Part shown: positions 1 to 8,059 of the stretch, piece by piece
How the letters are laid out: the number at the start of each line of letters is the position of its first letter
Numbering within the stretch: position 1 is the first letter of the stretch
Assembly (NCBI GenBank): GCA_964464635.1
Contig: CAYXGT010000048.1
Coordinates: 1 to 22,822 of the forward strand
Direction: 5' to 3'
DNA length: 22,822 bases
Source: CAYLMG01 sp964464635
GTDB taxonomy: Bacteria; Planctomycetota; Phycisphaerae; Sedimentisphaerales; Anaerobacaceae
Notes under the pieces: model-generated
What the model saw: the letters and a program-made list of their open reading frames with translations, nothing else
What the model was told of the DNA's origin: nothing
Databases searched by the model: none
Translations under genes and position numbers: made by a program

Positions 1-6
1 ATTTAT

Positions 7-36
7 CTTGCCTTTGGCGAGAATTGGGGGGATAAT
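7..36. repeat. Dispersed repeat, inverted partner at 22087-22116
   Basis: This 30-base segment is the reverse complement of 22087-22116 apart from two substitutions near the middle. It contains a run of six G's next to the palindromic GCCTTTGGC. Both copies are intergenic, each beyond the outermost complete genes. This fits a dispersed intergenic repeat family better than a functional pair of ends, but two copies in one window cannot settle it. Confidence 0.7.
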
Positions 37-102
37 CAGTCGTATAGCAGCTAGTCGTTAGTTATTAGTATTTATGTAAAATCTTTACTATTTCAGCCAG
101 GA

Positions 103-642
103 TTAGAGACGATTAATATCCAAAGGATTATCGCCATAAGGTTTGTTTCTGGGTGGACTACAAGTCTCCTCAGATGCCAAATCATGCCAGATTGAAATAG
201 TTTTTTCACCCATTTTAACTAATGTAATAGGAAATAGTTTGGACGAACCACTAAAAAATTCCGGAAGAAATTGTTTCGCACTTCCTGGACGAAGCTTATT
301 TCTCTTGTCTATCACGCTAAAATACCAAGTAACTAATTTATTATCTTCCGTTTGTTCTTTAACAAATTTCAGTTGCTGTCCTACCCACCACTGAAGCTTA
401 TTGGATATATCAACTTTATCAGTAAGAAATTCTTGTCTCCGGCGTATACCAATAACTTTCAAGATTATTGCGGTAAAGCTGGAAATGGCAACGCAAAGAA
501 CAATCCAAGCCCAGAGCGGAAAGGTAAAAGTAAAAACAGTCGTTAAATATTTCTTAAATATAAAGGTTATTATTAAAAGAACAATACCACTTATTACAGT
601 AGCAATAACCTTTTCAAGGCAAGAATTTCTAATCCATTTCAT
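103..642 (-). CDS. Hypothetical membrane protein, two N-terminal TM helices
   Basis: A 179-residue protein of unknown family. Two strongly hydrophobic segments (about residues 11-30 and 37-62) are separated by a short loop, followed by an RRR stretch at about 67-69 and a soluble C-terminal domain of roughly 110 residues. The positive charges after the second helix suggest that the C-terminal domain is cytoplasmic. The start ATG has only a weak upstream GAGA as ribosome binding site. It is the last of three same-strand genes (1550 to 103) with short gaps, probably co-transcribed. The gene is AT-rich compared with the housekeeping genes further right, as are its two neighbours, which suggests accessory DNA. 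I do not recognise a function. Confidence 0.6.
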   Translation of the reverse strand: MKWIRNSCLEKVIATVISGIVLLIITFIFKKYLTTVFTFTFPLWAWIVLCVAISSFTAIILKVIGIRRRQEFLTDKVDISNKLQWWVGQQLKFVKEQTEDNKLVTWYFSVIDKRNKLRPGSAKQFLPEFFSGSSKLFPITLVKMGEKTISIWHDLASEETCSPPRNKPYGDNPLDINRL

Positions 643-679
643 AAGATTTTCTCTATGTCCTCTGTTGTTAAAAAAACCA

Positions 680-985
680 CTATTTTATTTTGAAACAGAG
701 GTTAGACTCAAGTTTATCAACAGCCATACTTGCCCAACAGTGATGTTGGTCTATCGGGTGACCTAACTTATCTTCCAAATCAACAATAGAGCGACAATGA
801 TTATCAAGTTCTCCTAATATTTCATCAATGTATAAATAAGGCAATTTATTTTCTTTAGCACACTTCAAAAGTTCGTTACTAAGAGATTTTATCGCTACAT
901 AAGTATGGAATTGATCTACTTTTATTTGGCTGGATAAATTGTCCAGCAATTCACGAATAGCATTAATTGTTATCTTGATGTCCAT
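680..985 (-). CDS. Small helical hypothetical protein
   Basis: A 101-residue, mostly alpha-helical, acidic protein with no signal peptide or membrane segment. Residues about 1-90 look like a helical bundle (for example IRELLDNLSSQIK and LLKCAKENKLPYLYIDEIL), ending in a His/Cys/Trp patch (DQHHCWASM). An AAAGGA ribosome binding site lies 9 bases before the ATG, which supports this start. It sits 37 bases upstream of the membrane protein and 55 bases downstream of the DUF2321-like gene on the same strand, so the three probably form one transcript. No family recognised. Confidence 0.6.
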   Translation of the reverse strand: MDIKITINAIRELLDNLSSQIKVDQFHTYVAIKSLSNELLKCAKENKLPYLYIDEILGELDNHCRSIVDLEDKLGHPIDQHHCWASMAVDKLESNLCFKIK

Positions 986-1040
986 CCTAATTTATCCTTT
1001 CATTATTTAACTTAACCGTACTTAGGCAAAAGTGATTAGA

Positions 1041-1550
1041 TCAAGGATTTTTCAGTATTTTGGATGCTGTACGGCTAGCAAATTCCATTATAATTTCGTA
1101 ACCAACTCTACCATATTTTTCCCAAATTCGCTTTATTCTCATTGCCGAAAGTTCGGTTTGTGGCACATCTCGAGCAACATTGTTAATATCTTGTTCAATA
1201 TTCTCCTTTTCTTTTTCGTCTAGATTACCAAACTCTGTTAAAATTTGGATAGCTGTTGAAATCTTGTTTTTTGTCCAGGGATAAGGTTTTCCACAATTAA
1301 GACAATATGATGGAACATCAGGATGTGTTATAGGAATCAGATTCTGTTGACCAGTCCTGGATGAAATCCAATTATTAACATCTTTGACCTGAGCACCCCG
1401 AATTTCTTTACCACAACTTGAACAGGCAGTTATTGTGGGAGCACCACATCTTTGACAGAACTTCATACGCTGCTCCGGTTTGCTATTATAACAAGTGGTT
1501 ATTTGATGGCCATTTTCACACACTTGTTGAACATCATCACTATTTGACAT
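1041..1550 (-). CDS. DUF2321-like zinc-ribbon protein
   Basis: A 169-residue protein with an N-terminal Cys-rich region: C11 (CENGH), C20, a CQRC pair (C32, C35), a CSSC pair (C43, C46) and a CLNCGKPYPWT motif (C83, C86). These would form two zinc ribbons. The opening CENGHQITT and the GKPYPWT segment match what I remember of the DUF2321 family (uncharacterised bacterial zinc proteins); this is a recalled family pattern, not a search. The C-terminal 80 residues are helical and charged. A good AGAGGA ribosome binding site precedes the ATG. As the first gene of the leftward three-gene accessory cluster, it may carry the cluster's promoter; a GATAAT-like -10 lies just upstream near 1580. Function unknown. 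Confidence 0.75.
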   Translation of the reverse strand: MSNSDDVQQVCENGHQITTCYNSKPEQRMKFCQRCGAPTITACSSCGKEIRGAQVKDVNNWISSRTGQQNLIPITHPDVPSYCLNCGKPYPWTKNKISTAIQILTEFGNLDEKEKENIEQDINNVARDVPQTELSAMRIKRIWEKYGRVGYEIIMEFASRTASKILKNP

Positions 1551-1837
1551 TTTTCATTCCTCTATTGAAAAATTCTAGATTATCACAAAACCACTTTCAT
1601 TACTTAAAACGACCCGATGTGATTTTACCATTCTTAACAAATAATCATTTTTCTACTTTCATCTATTATTAGAACGAAAGAGAAGTTTTCCCATATTCTA
1701 TTTCGGAATACAGCGAAAGCAAGTCAATTTTATTTGAAATTAAGATAATGGAAAAAGAATGCAAAATGCAGAATATAGGATACAGTGTTAATCAGTGTTA
1801 ATCTGTGTCGAATAATCTATGTGGTGAAATTTCTGTT
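1551..1837. other. Gene-free spacer with short tandem repeat
   Basis: There is no credible gene between the leftward DUF2321-like gene and the end of the leftward glycosyltransferase. The sequence is AT-rich. At 1783-1802 the decamer CAGTGTTAAT is repeated twice in tandem and runs into CTGTGTC, resembling the 'cagat/ctgtg' style of intergenic repeat also present at 19910-20040 and 22165-22190. Confidence 0.6.
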
Positions 1838-3625
1838 TCAGTTATTTGTGAAGATTTTAGGTATGTCTTTTTCGGGGCATTTATTTTCCAGGCCGGGAAG
1901 AAGATAATTTCTCACGACCGTTTCCCAGCTCATATTCCTCGCCAGCGAAAAGCCGGTCTCAATCCGCTGCTCAAGCTCAGTCGTATCTTCGGTAAGACGC
2001 AAAATAATCAGATTTGCAACCTGCCCGCTAACCCGCTGCTCGACCTGGCCCCTAACTTGTGCGTTGATTTTCAGCAGCTTCTCGAGGTTGTTAAAATTAT
2101 GGCCGTTGAGGTTCGTATAGTCGGCGATAATGATATTTTCAATGTTTTCCGGCACAGCGATGTCTTTTACAAAACCCGCGCAGCCGCACACGCTGCTTAT
2201 GACGCAGATTCCGCCGAACGTCAGCGATTCGAGCTGCGAGATACCGAAAGGCTCATAAATACTCATCCCGAACTCTACGTCCGAGCCTCTGCAGATATCG
2301 ATAAAGTGCATATCCTCCGGCATATACCGGCCGCATCTGGCCCGGTTAAAGCCGAACTGGTTTATGAATATGATTTTTATATTATGGCTTTTGGCGTTGA
2401 ATGCCTGGATTTTCGTATAAAGCTCTGCCTCTCCGCCCGACATGTCCGGCCAGCCCTCGCGGTGTGCGACAGGCCAGTTGTATTCCGATTCCATTCTCAG
2501 GATATCTTCGCTCGGCCTTTGTGCGACCTGTGTCGACAAGAGCAGCATTACCGCGGTTTTATTCTGCAGCCGAAGCGCTCTTTCGATGTGCTCGAGAACC
2601 TGCAAATCGCGCCACAGTCCCTTGCTGGTTACCAGCCTTGTAACGTGCGTGAAGATAAAGTCGGCTTTGTAGCCGAGCAGGTTCCGGCAGTATTGCTGGA
2701 GTTTGCGTTTCGAATTTTGTCGCTGGCTGAGGTTCGTCTGGTAGGCGGGCACACCGTTATAGACAAGGTTGATTTCAGCCGACTCGAAATTTCCCTGCAG
2801 GAAGCGAAGCTCATCGGCTACGCGGTCACCGACCGCGAAAATCCTGTCGCAGAATCTCGCCGCCTCGACGAGGGGATGTTTGAAGTAGCTGCTCTGGTCG
2901 CCGAAAACGTCTTTCAGGTGCAGGTTATTTTTCCGGCAGTACCCGATAAGATTATAGAGCATCGTATCGTGTCCCGGATGTTTTTCGATGAGGTTTCGGA
3001 TTGTCGCCGTCTCGTGAGCGTAGAAGATTGTCCTGAAATGGTATTGCTCTTCCAATATACCGGCGAGTGCAGTCGGCATACCCATAAATTCGTGTGCGAT
3101 AATCGTCGTATCATTGCCGGCTGCCCCGATGGCCTTCAGCGCCTCGATAGCTACCGGCCCTGTTCTTATATACTGCTCGTATTCCCAGAGATGCTCGTGC
3201 AGGTCGCTGCGGACGCCGAAATACTCGTAGAGCTGTCTCTTGAAGAAGTTAATCGGCCCGGTTTTCATATTGCGGATATCGAACAGCAGCAGCTCCGGCG
3301 AGCTTTCTATTGCGGTCTGCGGGTCGTGATACGTTCGTCTTGCGTAAATGATGGGCACGTTATAGAGGATTTCAATCTGGCGCAGCTCGAAGGAGTATTG
3401 CGATTTGTCGATATTCTCGGCGGAGCAGTACAAGACTTCCACGTCGTCGCCGAGTCTTTTTTGCAGGGGCCCGTCGAAGTGAAACATCGGCCCCAGAACG
3501 ATCGAGCGGCTGACGGCGTCGAGGTAAGAGCGGCACGTAAAGAATCCTTCGAGGACTGCACCGATACCGCCGACTTTGCCGATTGCCTCGTGCGTGACGT
3601 GAATTACTGTTTTAGTCTCTGCCAT
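1838..3625 (-). CDS. GT-B glycosyltransferase, glycogen/starch synthase-like
   Basis: A 595-residue cytoplasmic glycosyltransferase. The N-terminal motif KVGGIGAVLEG (residues 17-27) corresponds to the K-x-GG loop of glycogen/starch synthases that binds the nucleotide sugar. HEF at 178-180 and HETATIRN at 204-211 resemble the acceptor-side loops of that fold. The C-terminal half has R330 and KG at 335-336, and the retaining-GT signature EPFGISQLE at 458-466 (E-x7-E). The most likely role is transfer of glucose or another sugar from a nucleotide donor, in storage or surface polysaccharide synthesis; the exact substrate cannot be read from sequence. A GGAGAG ribosome binding site lies 9 bases before the ATG. 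The family length is usually 480-600 residues, so this is full length. A long open frame on the opposite strand is an artefact of codon bias. Confidence 0.85.
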   Translation of the reverse strand: MAETKTVIHVTHEAIGKVGGIGAVLEGFFTCRSYLDAVSRSIVLGPMFHFDGPLQKRLGDDVEVLYCSAENIDKSQYSFELRQIEILYNVPIIYARRTYHDPQTAIESSPELLLFDIRNMKTGPINFFKRQLYEYFGVRSDLHEHLWEYEQYIRTGPVAIEALKAIGAAGNDTTIIAHEFMGMPTALAGILEEQYHFRTIFYAHETATIRNLIEKHPGHDTMLYNLIGYCRKNNLHLKDVFGDQSSYFKHPLVEAARFCDRIFAVGDRVADELRFLQGNFESAEINLVYNGVPAYQTNLSQRQNSKRKLQQYCRNLLGYKADFIFTHVTRLVTSKGLWRDLQVLEHIERALRLQNKTAVMLLLSTQVAQRPSEDILRMESEYNWPVAHREGWPDMSGGEAELYTKIQAFNAKSHNIKIIFINQFGFNRARCGRYMPEDMHFIDICRGSDVEFGMSIYEPFGISQLESLTFGGICVISSVCGCAGFVKDIAVPENIENIIIADYTNLNGHNFNNLEKLLKINAQVRGQVEQRVSGQVANLIILRLTEDTTELEQRIETGFSLARNMSWETVVRNYLLPGLENKCPEKDIPKIFTNN

Positions 3626-3822
3626 AACAAATTTCTCTCCAGATTATGGCTGCTTTATTTGTGTTGTTTTCTCTATATAAATTTTAACAAATACATTGGT
3701 TTTCCCAAAAAGCCGTCGCCGCACGGTGACATATTGTTTGATGAGTCCGAGAATGTGGATATGCCGGTTTGCTGCTGCGGGGTATTTGAGGACTATCGAG
3801 CGATTATTTGGAAAATTTTTTC

Positions 3823-4335
3823 TTATTCGGTTAGTTTATTTCTCAAATCTTTAATCATACCGCTCAAAACTCCAGGGCGTATGTTGGCCAGCTCGGCTTC
3901 CGGTATCTCGCTGAGTGCGATTTGGTCGAGGATTTTTATGGCCTTTTCTTTATATGGGCTGATTGTTGTTAGCACTTTCTCCGCCTCCTTGAGTTTTCCG
4001 TCGGCTATATTTCTCAGGTATGAGATAATCCTCGCCTGCAGTGTCTTCTCGTCTATCTGGAACGAAGCGGCAGGTGCTGCCGGAACGCCGGATTTGTCCT
4101 TTTCTCTCTCGGTTAAGATATGCCATGTGAGCCGATGTGTTTCAGCCATAAGCTCTTTTTGTCTCGCCTCTGCTTCCTCGTCGAGCGGGGCAACTTTCAA
4201 ATCATCGACATTAGCGTTTAAATCGGGAACATAAACCTTGTTATGGCAGGAAGGGCACTTTCCCCATTTACCGACCGACTGCTCTTTTGCAGATATCTTG
4301 TGGCCGCAGTGCTCGCAGTGAAATGTTATGCTCAT
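3823..4335 (-). CDS. Zinc-ribbon domain protein
   Basis: A 170-residue protein starting with a four-Cys zinc ribbon (C7, C10, C27, C30: CEHC...CPSC) followed by VYVPDL. This N-terminal module is common on planctomycete proteins of varied function. Residues about 45-75 are charged and helical, an Ala/Pro-rich linker follows, and the C-terminal 75 residues are helical. No membrane segment is present. The frame is open further upstream to 4419, but the ATG at 4335 starts directly at the zinc ribbon and has a GAGGCGG ribosome binding site, so I chose it. It lies 80 bases downstream of queF and about 200 bases upstream of the glycosyltransferase, all on the same strand. Function unknown. Confidence 0.75.
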   Translation of the reverse strand: MSITFHCEHCGHKISAKEQSVGKWGKCPSCHNKVYVPDLNANVDDLKVAPLDEEAEARQKELMAETHRLTWHILTEREKDKSGVPAAPAASFQIDEKTLQARIISYLRNIADGKLKEAEKVLTTISPYKEKAIKILDQIALSEIPEAELANIRPGVLSGMIKDLRNKLTE

Positions 4336-4415
4336 TTTACCGCCTCTCTTAAAAACCGGCTCTGTTTTTAAGCTTCCTTGGATTATACTGATTATAAGAT
4401 ATTTAGCCCTGCTTT

Positions 4416-4766
4416 TCAACCCTTTTTATATTCAGCCGTTACCTCCGTCGTTATCCCGCCGCGGGGTGTAAAGCTCGAGGTTATCTTCATCCATCGAGGT
4501 TTGCATACACCCGCCAAATCGTCGAGAATCTCATTCGTCAGGGCCTCGTAAAAAATGCCCTTGTTTCGGTAGCTCTGCATATAGAATTTCAGGCTTTTGA
4601 GCTCGATGCACAATTTATCCGGGCAGTATTCAATCGTTATCAGGCCGAAATCCGGCTGAGACGTCTTCGGACAAAGACTCGTAAATTCGGGGCATTCGAT
4701 TGTAATGACGTAATCGCGCTGCGGCCTGGGATTTTCGAATAATTCGAGCTCCGGCTTTTCATTCAT
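4416..4766 (-). CDS. queF: QueF, NADPH-dependent preQ0 reductase (unimodular)
   Basis: Reduces 7-cyano-7-deazaguanine (preQ0) to preQ1 with NADPH, the step before insertion into tRNA in queuosine synthesis. The 116-residue length fits the single-domain (type I) family. Visible motifs are FENP near the N-terminus, the catalytic Cys32 in SLCPKTSQPDFG (thioimide-forming Cys) with Asp39, and the SYRNKGIFYEALTNEIL segment that holds the substrate-binding Glu. A GAGG ribosome binding site and a good promoter (4799-4827) precede it. It is divergent from queC-queE, whose products make preQ0, so the two transcripts together cover most of the pathway; queD is absent from the window. Confidence 0.95.
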   Translation of the reverse strand: MNEKPELELFENPRPQRDYVITIECPEFTSLCPKTSQPDFGLITIEYCPDKLCIELKSLKFYMQSYRNKGIFYEALTNEILDDLAGVCKPRWMKITSSFTPRGGITTEVTAEYKKG

Positions 4767-4798
4767 TTTATTGAACCTCGCAAATAAAGTATTAATCT

Positions 4799-4827
4799 AA
4801 TATAATAAAAACTCCTTCATTTGACAA
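4799..4827 (-). promoter_or_regulatory. queF promoter (sigma-70 type), overlapping queC start region
   Basis: On the minus strand TTGTCA (4827-4822) and TATATT (4804-4799) are separated by exactly 17 bases and lie 33 bases ahead of queF. On the plus strand the same place reads TATAAT (4801-4806), a plausible -10 for queC, although I see no good -35 for it at the right distance. The two polymerases would compete for the same DNA. Confidence 0.6.
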
Positions 4828-4837
4828 GGATTGAAAA

Positions 4838-5551
4838 TTGGCGAATAAAAAAGCAATAGTGTTATTAAGCGGCGGCCTTGACTCGGCAACTACGCTGGCC
4901 ATTGCAAAAAATCAGGCCTTTGATTGCTATGCTATGACTTTCAGGTACGGCCAGCGTCATTCGATAGAAGTCGAATCGGCTAAGCGCATCGCAGAGTCCA
5001 TCGGCGTCGTTGAGCATCGCATAGTCGATATTGACTTAGCTGCTTTCGCAGGCTCAGCCTTAACAGACAAGAGTATAGATGTCCCCAAAGACAGACCTGT
5101 AATCACAGACCAGACAGATATTCCGGTGACCTATGTGCCAGCCCGCAATACGATTTTTCTGAGTTTTGCTCTCGCCTGGGCGGAAGTGCTCGGTGTCTTT
5201 GATATTTTCATCGGCGTTAATGCAATCGATTACAGCGGCTATCCCGACTGCAGAAACGAATTTATAAAAGCCTTCGAAGAATTGGCGAATCTTGCAACCG
5301 CAGCAGCAATCGAAGGTAAAGGTGAATACAAAATTCATACACCCATTATAAAAATGACCAAAGCTGATATTATAAAAACAGGTTTAAAATTGAACCTGGA
5401 CTACTCGCTCACTCATAGCTGTTACGACCCCGACGAAAAGGGCAGGGCGTGCGGAAGATGCGATTCCTGTAAGCTTCGCTTAAAAGGTTTTGCCGATGCC
5501 GGGCTGAAAGACCCGATTGAATATCGAATTACAAATAATGAAAGTAAATGA
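4838..5551 (+). CDS. queC: QueC, 7-cyano-7-deazaguanine synthase
   Basis: ATP-dependent enzyme that converts 7-carboxy-7-deazaguanine and ammonia to preQ0. The PP-loop SGGLDS is at residues 11-16 and the C-terminal zinc site is C195, C205, C208, C211 (C-x9-C-x2-C-x2-C). The 237-residue length is typical, and the characteristic VPARNTIFLS and GYPDCR segments are present. Translation starts at TTG (4838), supported by an AAGGA ribosome binding site 7 bases upstream and by family alignment of the N-terminus; no in-frame ATG fits. Its stop codon overlaps the start of queE by 14 bases, so the two are translationally linked. The neighbouring queF and queE confirm the pathway. Confidence 0.96.
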   Translation: MANKKAIVLLSGGLDSATTLAIAKNQAFDCYAMTFRYGQRHSIEVESAKRIAESIGVVEHRIVDIDLAAFAGSALTDKSIDVPKDRPVITDQTDIPVTYVPARNTIFLSFALAWAEVLGVFDIFIGVNAIDYSGYPDCRNEFIKAFEELANLATAAAIEGKGEYKIHTPIIKMTKADIIKTGLKLNLDYSLTHSCYDPDEKGRACGRCDSCKLRLKGFADAGLKDPIEYRITNNESK

Positions 5552-6236
5552 GATATTTTATTCACTGCAGGGTGAAGGCTTTTTGGCTGGTGTGCCAAGC
5601 GTCTTCGTGCGGCTGGCAGGCTGTCCGCTGCGATGCAGATGGTGCGATACGAAGTATGCCTGGGACTACAATGCAGGGCAGGATTACGAGGCAGCCGACA
5701 TCGTTGAAGCCGTCGAAAAATATGACTGCAGGTTTATCGTGATAACAGGCGGCGAGCCGCTTGTCACCGCCGAGCTTGAAGCCAGAGAAGGATTGAAGGA
5801 ATTGACTAAACTATTGAAAGTTCACGGCCGGCATATAACGATTGAGACGGTGGGGGGCTGGTTTATGGAAGATTTGGCCTGCGATTTGATGAGTGTCAGC
5901 CCGAAATTGAGCAATGCTGTGCCGAAGGATTCTATTGATGTGGTTGTTCACAAAAGGCATCGGCTGGATACAGCCGTCCTGGCCGAAATAATTGATAATT
6001 TCGATTACCAATTGAAGTTTGTCGTTGATACCGAAGCCGACCTTGCTGAAATATTATCTGTAATAAATCGAATTGATAACGTTGACAAGAACAAGGTAAT
6101 GCTGATGCCGCAGGCCGTAAACAGACAACAGTATTTGGAAAAATCACCTATGGTAGCCGAGTTGTGTACCCAAACCGGTTTCACTTTTTGCCAGCGCTTA
6201 CAGCTATTGTTGTGGGATGGCGCAAGGGGAAGATGA
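5538..6236 (+). CDS. queE: QueE, 7-carboxy-7-deazaguanine synthase (radical SAM)
   Basis: Radical SAM enzyme that ring-contracts 6-carboxy-tetrahydropterin to 7-carboxy-7-deazaguanine, the substrate of QueC. The 232-residue protein starts with the family signature MKVNEIFYSLQGEG. The cluster motif CPLRCRWC (C29, C33, C36) binds the 4Fe-4S cluster, and ITGGEP binds SAM. A TTG codon 21 bases upstream (5517) would add seven residues, but the ATG at 5538 matches the usual family start. It overlaps queC by 14 bases, indicating one operon. QueD, which makes its substrate, is not in the window. Confidence 0.95.
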   Translation: MKVNEIFYSLQGEGFLAGVPSVFVRLAGCPLRCRWCDTKYAWDYNAGQDYEAADIVEAVEKYDCRFIVITGGEPLVTAELEAREGLKELTKLLKVHGRHITIETVGGWFMEDLACDLMSVSPKLSNAVPKDSIDVVVHKRHRLDTAVLAEIIDNFDYQLKFVVDTEADLAEILSVINRIDNVDKNKVMLMPQAVNRQQYLEKSPMVAELCTQTGFTFCQRLQLLLWDGARGR

Positions 6237-6353
6237 ATTCGTATTTATACCCTTAAGGTTAGTAAATTCCCGCGATTAAGATTATAATTCATTATTGTCA
6301 AGTTGGTTACCCGCGGACTAACGGGAAATTTCAATTAGGATCAGTATATAATA

Positions 6354-6382
6354 TTGACAATAGTGTGCAAATAATCAATAAT
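6354..6382 (+). promoter_or_regulatory. Promoter for tRNA-Leu
   Basis: TTGACA at 6354-6359 and AATAAT at 6377-6382 are separated by 17 bases. The predicted start would be about 25 bases before the tRNA. The surrounding DNA is very AT-rich, as expected of a strong stable-RNA promoter. Confidence 0.55.
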
Positions 6383-6413
6383 CATTAGTAAATAATAAAT
6401 ATAAACTGAATTT

Positions 6414-6497
6414 GCCCAGGTGGCGGAATTGGCAGACGCGCCAGCTTGAGGGGCTGGTGAGCTTCGGCTTGTGCTGGTTCGAATCCAGTCCTGGGCA
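6414..6497 (+). tRNA. tRNA-Leu (anticodon GAG)
   Basis: An 84-nt class II tRNA. The acceptor GCCCAGG pairs with CCTGGGC, the anticodon stem CCAGC/GCTGG closes a TTGAGGG loop (anticodon GAG), the long variable arm TGAGCTTCGGCTTGT is typical of leucine, and the T arm is CTGGTTCGAATCCAG. The discriminator base is A. CCA is not encoded. Confidence 0.95.
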
Positions 6498-6509
6498 GTG
6501 GTTCGACGC

Positions 6510-6535
6510 GGCTGACAGTAAAAAAACTATCAGCC
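6510..6535 (+). terminator. Stem-loop after tRNA-Leu, weak terminator
   Basis: GGCTGACAGT (6510-6519) pairs with ACTATCAGCC (6526-6535) with one C/A mismatch around an A-rich loop. No clear T tract follows, so it may instead be a 3' processing or stability hairpin. Confidence 0.4.
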
Positions 6536-6665
6536 TTGCTCACCGTTTTTAATCCGCCATATATTTCAAATGTTTGCGTAAAAGCAAAAGTTGTAGTTAA
6601 TTAGATATCAGTTACAATAATATTTCTGAAAGAAAAAAGTAAGACGATTTGGAAGGGCAAAATGT

Positions 6666-7655
6666 ATGGCGCGTAAGATTCGATGGGGGATATTGGGATG
6701 CGGTACAATCGCAGCAGAGTTTGCAGGGGATATTGAACTAACAAAAAATTGCGAGGTTCTGGCTGCCGGCTCGAGGACTTCTCAAAAAGAAAAGGCCTTT
6801 GCAAAAAGGTTCGGCATAAAAAGATGGTACGGCAGCTACGAGAAGCTTTTAGCCGACGGCGATATCGATATCGTTTACGTCGCAACGCCCCATACACTGC
6901 ATATGCAAAACACCCTCGACAGTATCCGTGCGGGCAAGGCTGTACTATGCGAAAAGCCAATAGCAATAAACGCAAAGCAGTTTCGAAGGATGCAAAGGGC
7001 GGCAAAGGAAAAGGGCGTATTTTTAATGGAGGGGATGTGGACGAGATTTTTCCCCTCGATGAAGCTGCTCAGAAAATGGCTGAAACAAAAACTCATCGGT
7101 GATGTGCTCGAATTAAAGGCCGATTTCGGAGTCCATTTCAGAACCGGCCCAAAACACCGCATTCATAACCCGAAGCTTGGCGGAGGCGCTCTATTGGATC
7201 TGGGCATTTACGTTGTCAGTATGGCCTCGATGGTTTTCGGCAGACAGCCGCAAAAAATTGTCTCGCTCGTGCATAAGGAAAAAACCGGCGTTGATGACCA
7301 GAGCTCGATTGTCTTTCAATATGATAACGGCAGGGGGGCGAGCCTTTCCTGCAGCAGCAGGTTCTGGATGAAACAGCAGCTCTGCATTTGCGGTACGAAG
7401 GGAATGATAATTATTCCAGATGATTTTTACCGACCCTCGAAGCTGATACTTGAGCTGGAAGGCAGGAAGCAAAAGATTTATGATTTTGATTACCGAGGAA
7501 ACGGATTTCAGTATGAGGCTGAGCACGTAACGGATTGCCTGCGCAAGAGGAAAACCGAAAGTGACATTATGAGTCTCGAAGAGAGCGGGGCGATTATGGA
7601 AACGATGGACAAAATCCGGAGTCAGTGGAAATTAAAATACCCCAATGAAAAGTAG
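6666..7655 (+). CDS. Gfo/Idh/MocA family oxidoreductase
   Basis: A 329-residue NAD(P)-dependent oxidoreductase. The Rossmann motif GILGCGTIA is at residues 8-16 and the family signature CEKP at 95-98, where the Lys is catalytic. The C-terminal alpha/beta domain contains GGGALLDLGIYVV. GMWTRFFP and the LDLG(I/C)Y segment resemble the dimeric dihydrodiol dehydrogenase / glucose-fructose oxidoreductase branch, so the substrate is probably a sugar or polyol; the sequence cannot fix which. The cytoplasmic protein has no signal peptide. The ATG at 6666 is preceded by GGAAGGG; another ATG four bases upstream is out of frame. It stands alone behind tRNA-Leu. Planctomycetes usually carry many paralogues of this family. 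Confidence 0.9.
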   Translation: MARKIRWGILGCGTIAAEFAGDIELTKNCEVLAAGSRTSQKEKAFAKRFGIKRWYGSYEKLLADGDIDIVYVATPHTLHMQNTLDSIRAGKAVLCEKPIAINAKQFRRMQRAAKEKGVFLMEGMWTRFFPSMKLLRKWLKQKLIGDVLELKADFGVHFRTGPKHRIHNPKLGGGALLDLGIYVVSMASMVFGRQPQKIVSLVHKEKTGVDDQSSIVFQYDNGRGASLSCSSRFWMKQQLCICGTKGMIIIPDDFYRPSKLILELEGRKQKIYDFDYRGNGFQYEAEHVTDCLRKRKTESDIMSLEESGAIMETMDKIRSQWKLKYPNEK

Positions 7656-7788
7656 AGCAAAACCGAAACCGTCTGTAAAAAACAAATTTTTCCTTATACG
7701 AAATACAAAAGACCTGATTCTACCCGCACCGAGGCATGCTGTAATGAGAACCCTCGAAACTAAGTCGCTTAATAGATATGCTTAACTT

Positions 7789-7986
7789 TTAACGTTTGTC
7801 GCAATATCTAAAATTTTTGGTTTGCTTTTCTGCTTTCTGTTCGAATTCCCCGCACCAGTACTCCTTCTGTACATGTGGCCAAATAGCATAACCTCCTTTG
7901 TCTTGTTGCGTTGATCGGCGATGACATTTATCATTGTAGAAAAACTTGCAATTCTCACATCTTGCATTTTTCTCGCTTTGACTCAT
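7789..7986 (-). CDS. Small Cys-rich protein (CxxC...WCGEF type)
   Basis: A 65-residue cytoplasmic protein with C10, C13, C21, C45 and C62. The pattern CENCKFF...CHR...WPHV...YWCGEFE is a recognisable small metal-binding (zinc or Fe-S) type that I remember from many bacterial and phage genomes; no function is established. A strong AGGAG ribosome binding site precedes the ATG, which favours this frame over an overlapping 61-codon frame. It lies just downstream of a tRNA-like gene and the 70-residue gene at 8182, all on the minus strand. Confidence 0.7.
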   Translation of the reverse strand: MSQSEKNARCENCKFFYNDKCHRRSTQQDKGGYAIWPHVQKEYWCGEFEQKAEKQTKNFRYCDKR

Positions 7987-8026
7987 AGCTTTTCTCCTAT
8001 TTACTAATTCGGTCTAAATCCCACTT

Positions 8027-8059
8027 GCAAGGAGATCCTTGTAATGAGGATTTCCTTGC
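8027..8059. repeat. Inverted repeat overlapping the 3' end of the tRNA-like gene
   Basis: Arms 8027-8039 and 8047-8059 are 13 bases each, complementary except for one position, around a 7-base loop. The right arm covers the 3' acceptor end of the minus-strand tRNA-like gene. No T tract follows on either strand, so it is not a standard terminator. It could be a footprint of recombination or insertion at the tRNA 3' end. Confidence 0.7.

Noticed and set aside
1805..4234. An 809-codon open frame on the plus strand
   Set aside because: It lies antisense to the glycosyltransferase and the zinc-ribbon gene, which have clear motifs. The long frame comes from codon bias of those genes; its translation has no recognisable domain and no ribosome site.
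4767..4837. preQ1 riboswitch ahead of queF or queC
   Set aside because: The gap is only 71 bases, is occupied by divergent promoter elements, and lacks the stem plus A-rich tail of a preQ1 aptamer.
7782..7967. A 61-codon minus-strand frame overlapping the small Cys-rich gene
   Set aside because: The alternative frame has conserved Cys motifs and a strong ribosome site; this one has neither.
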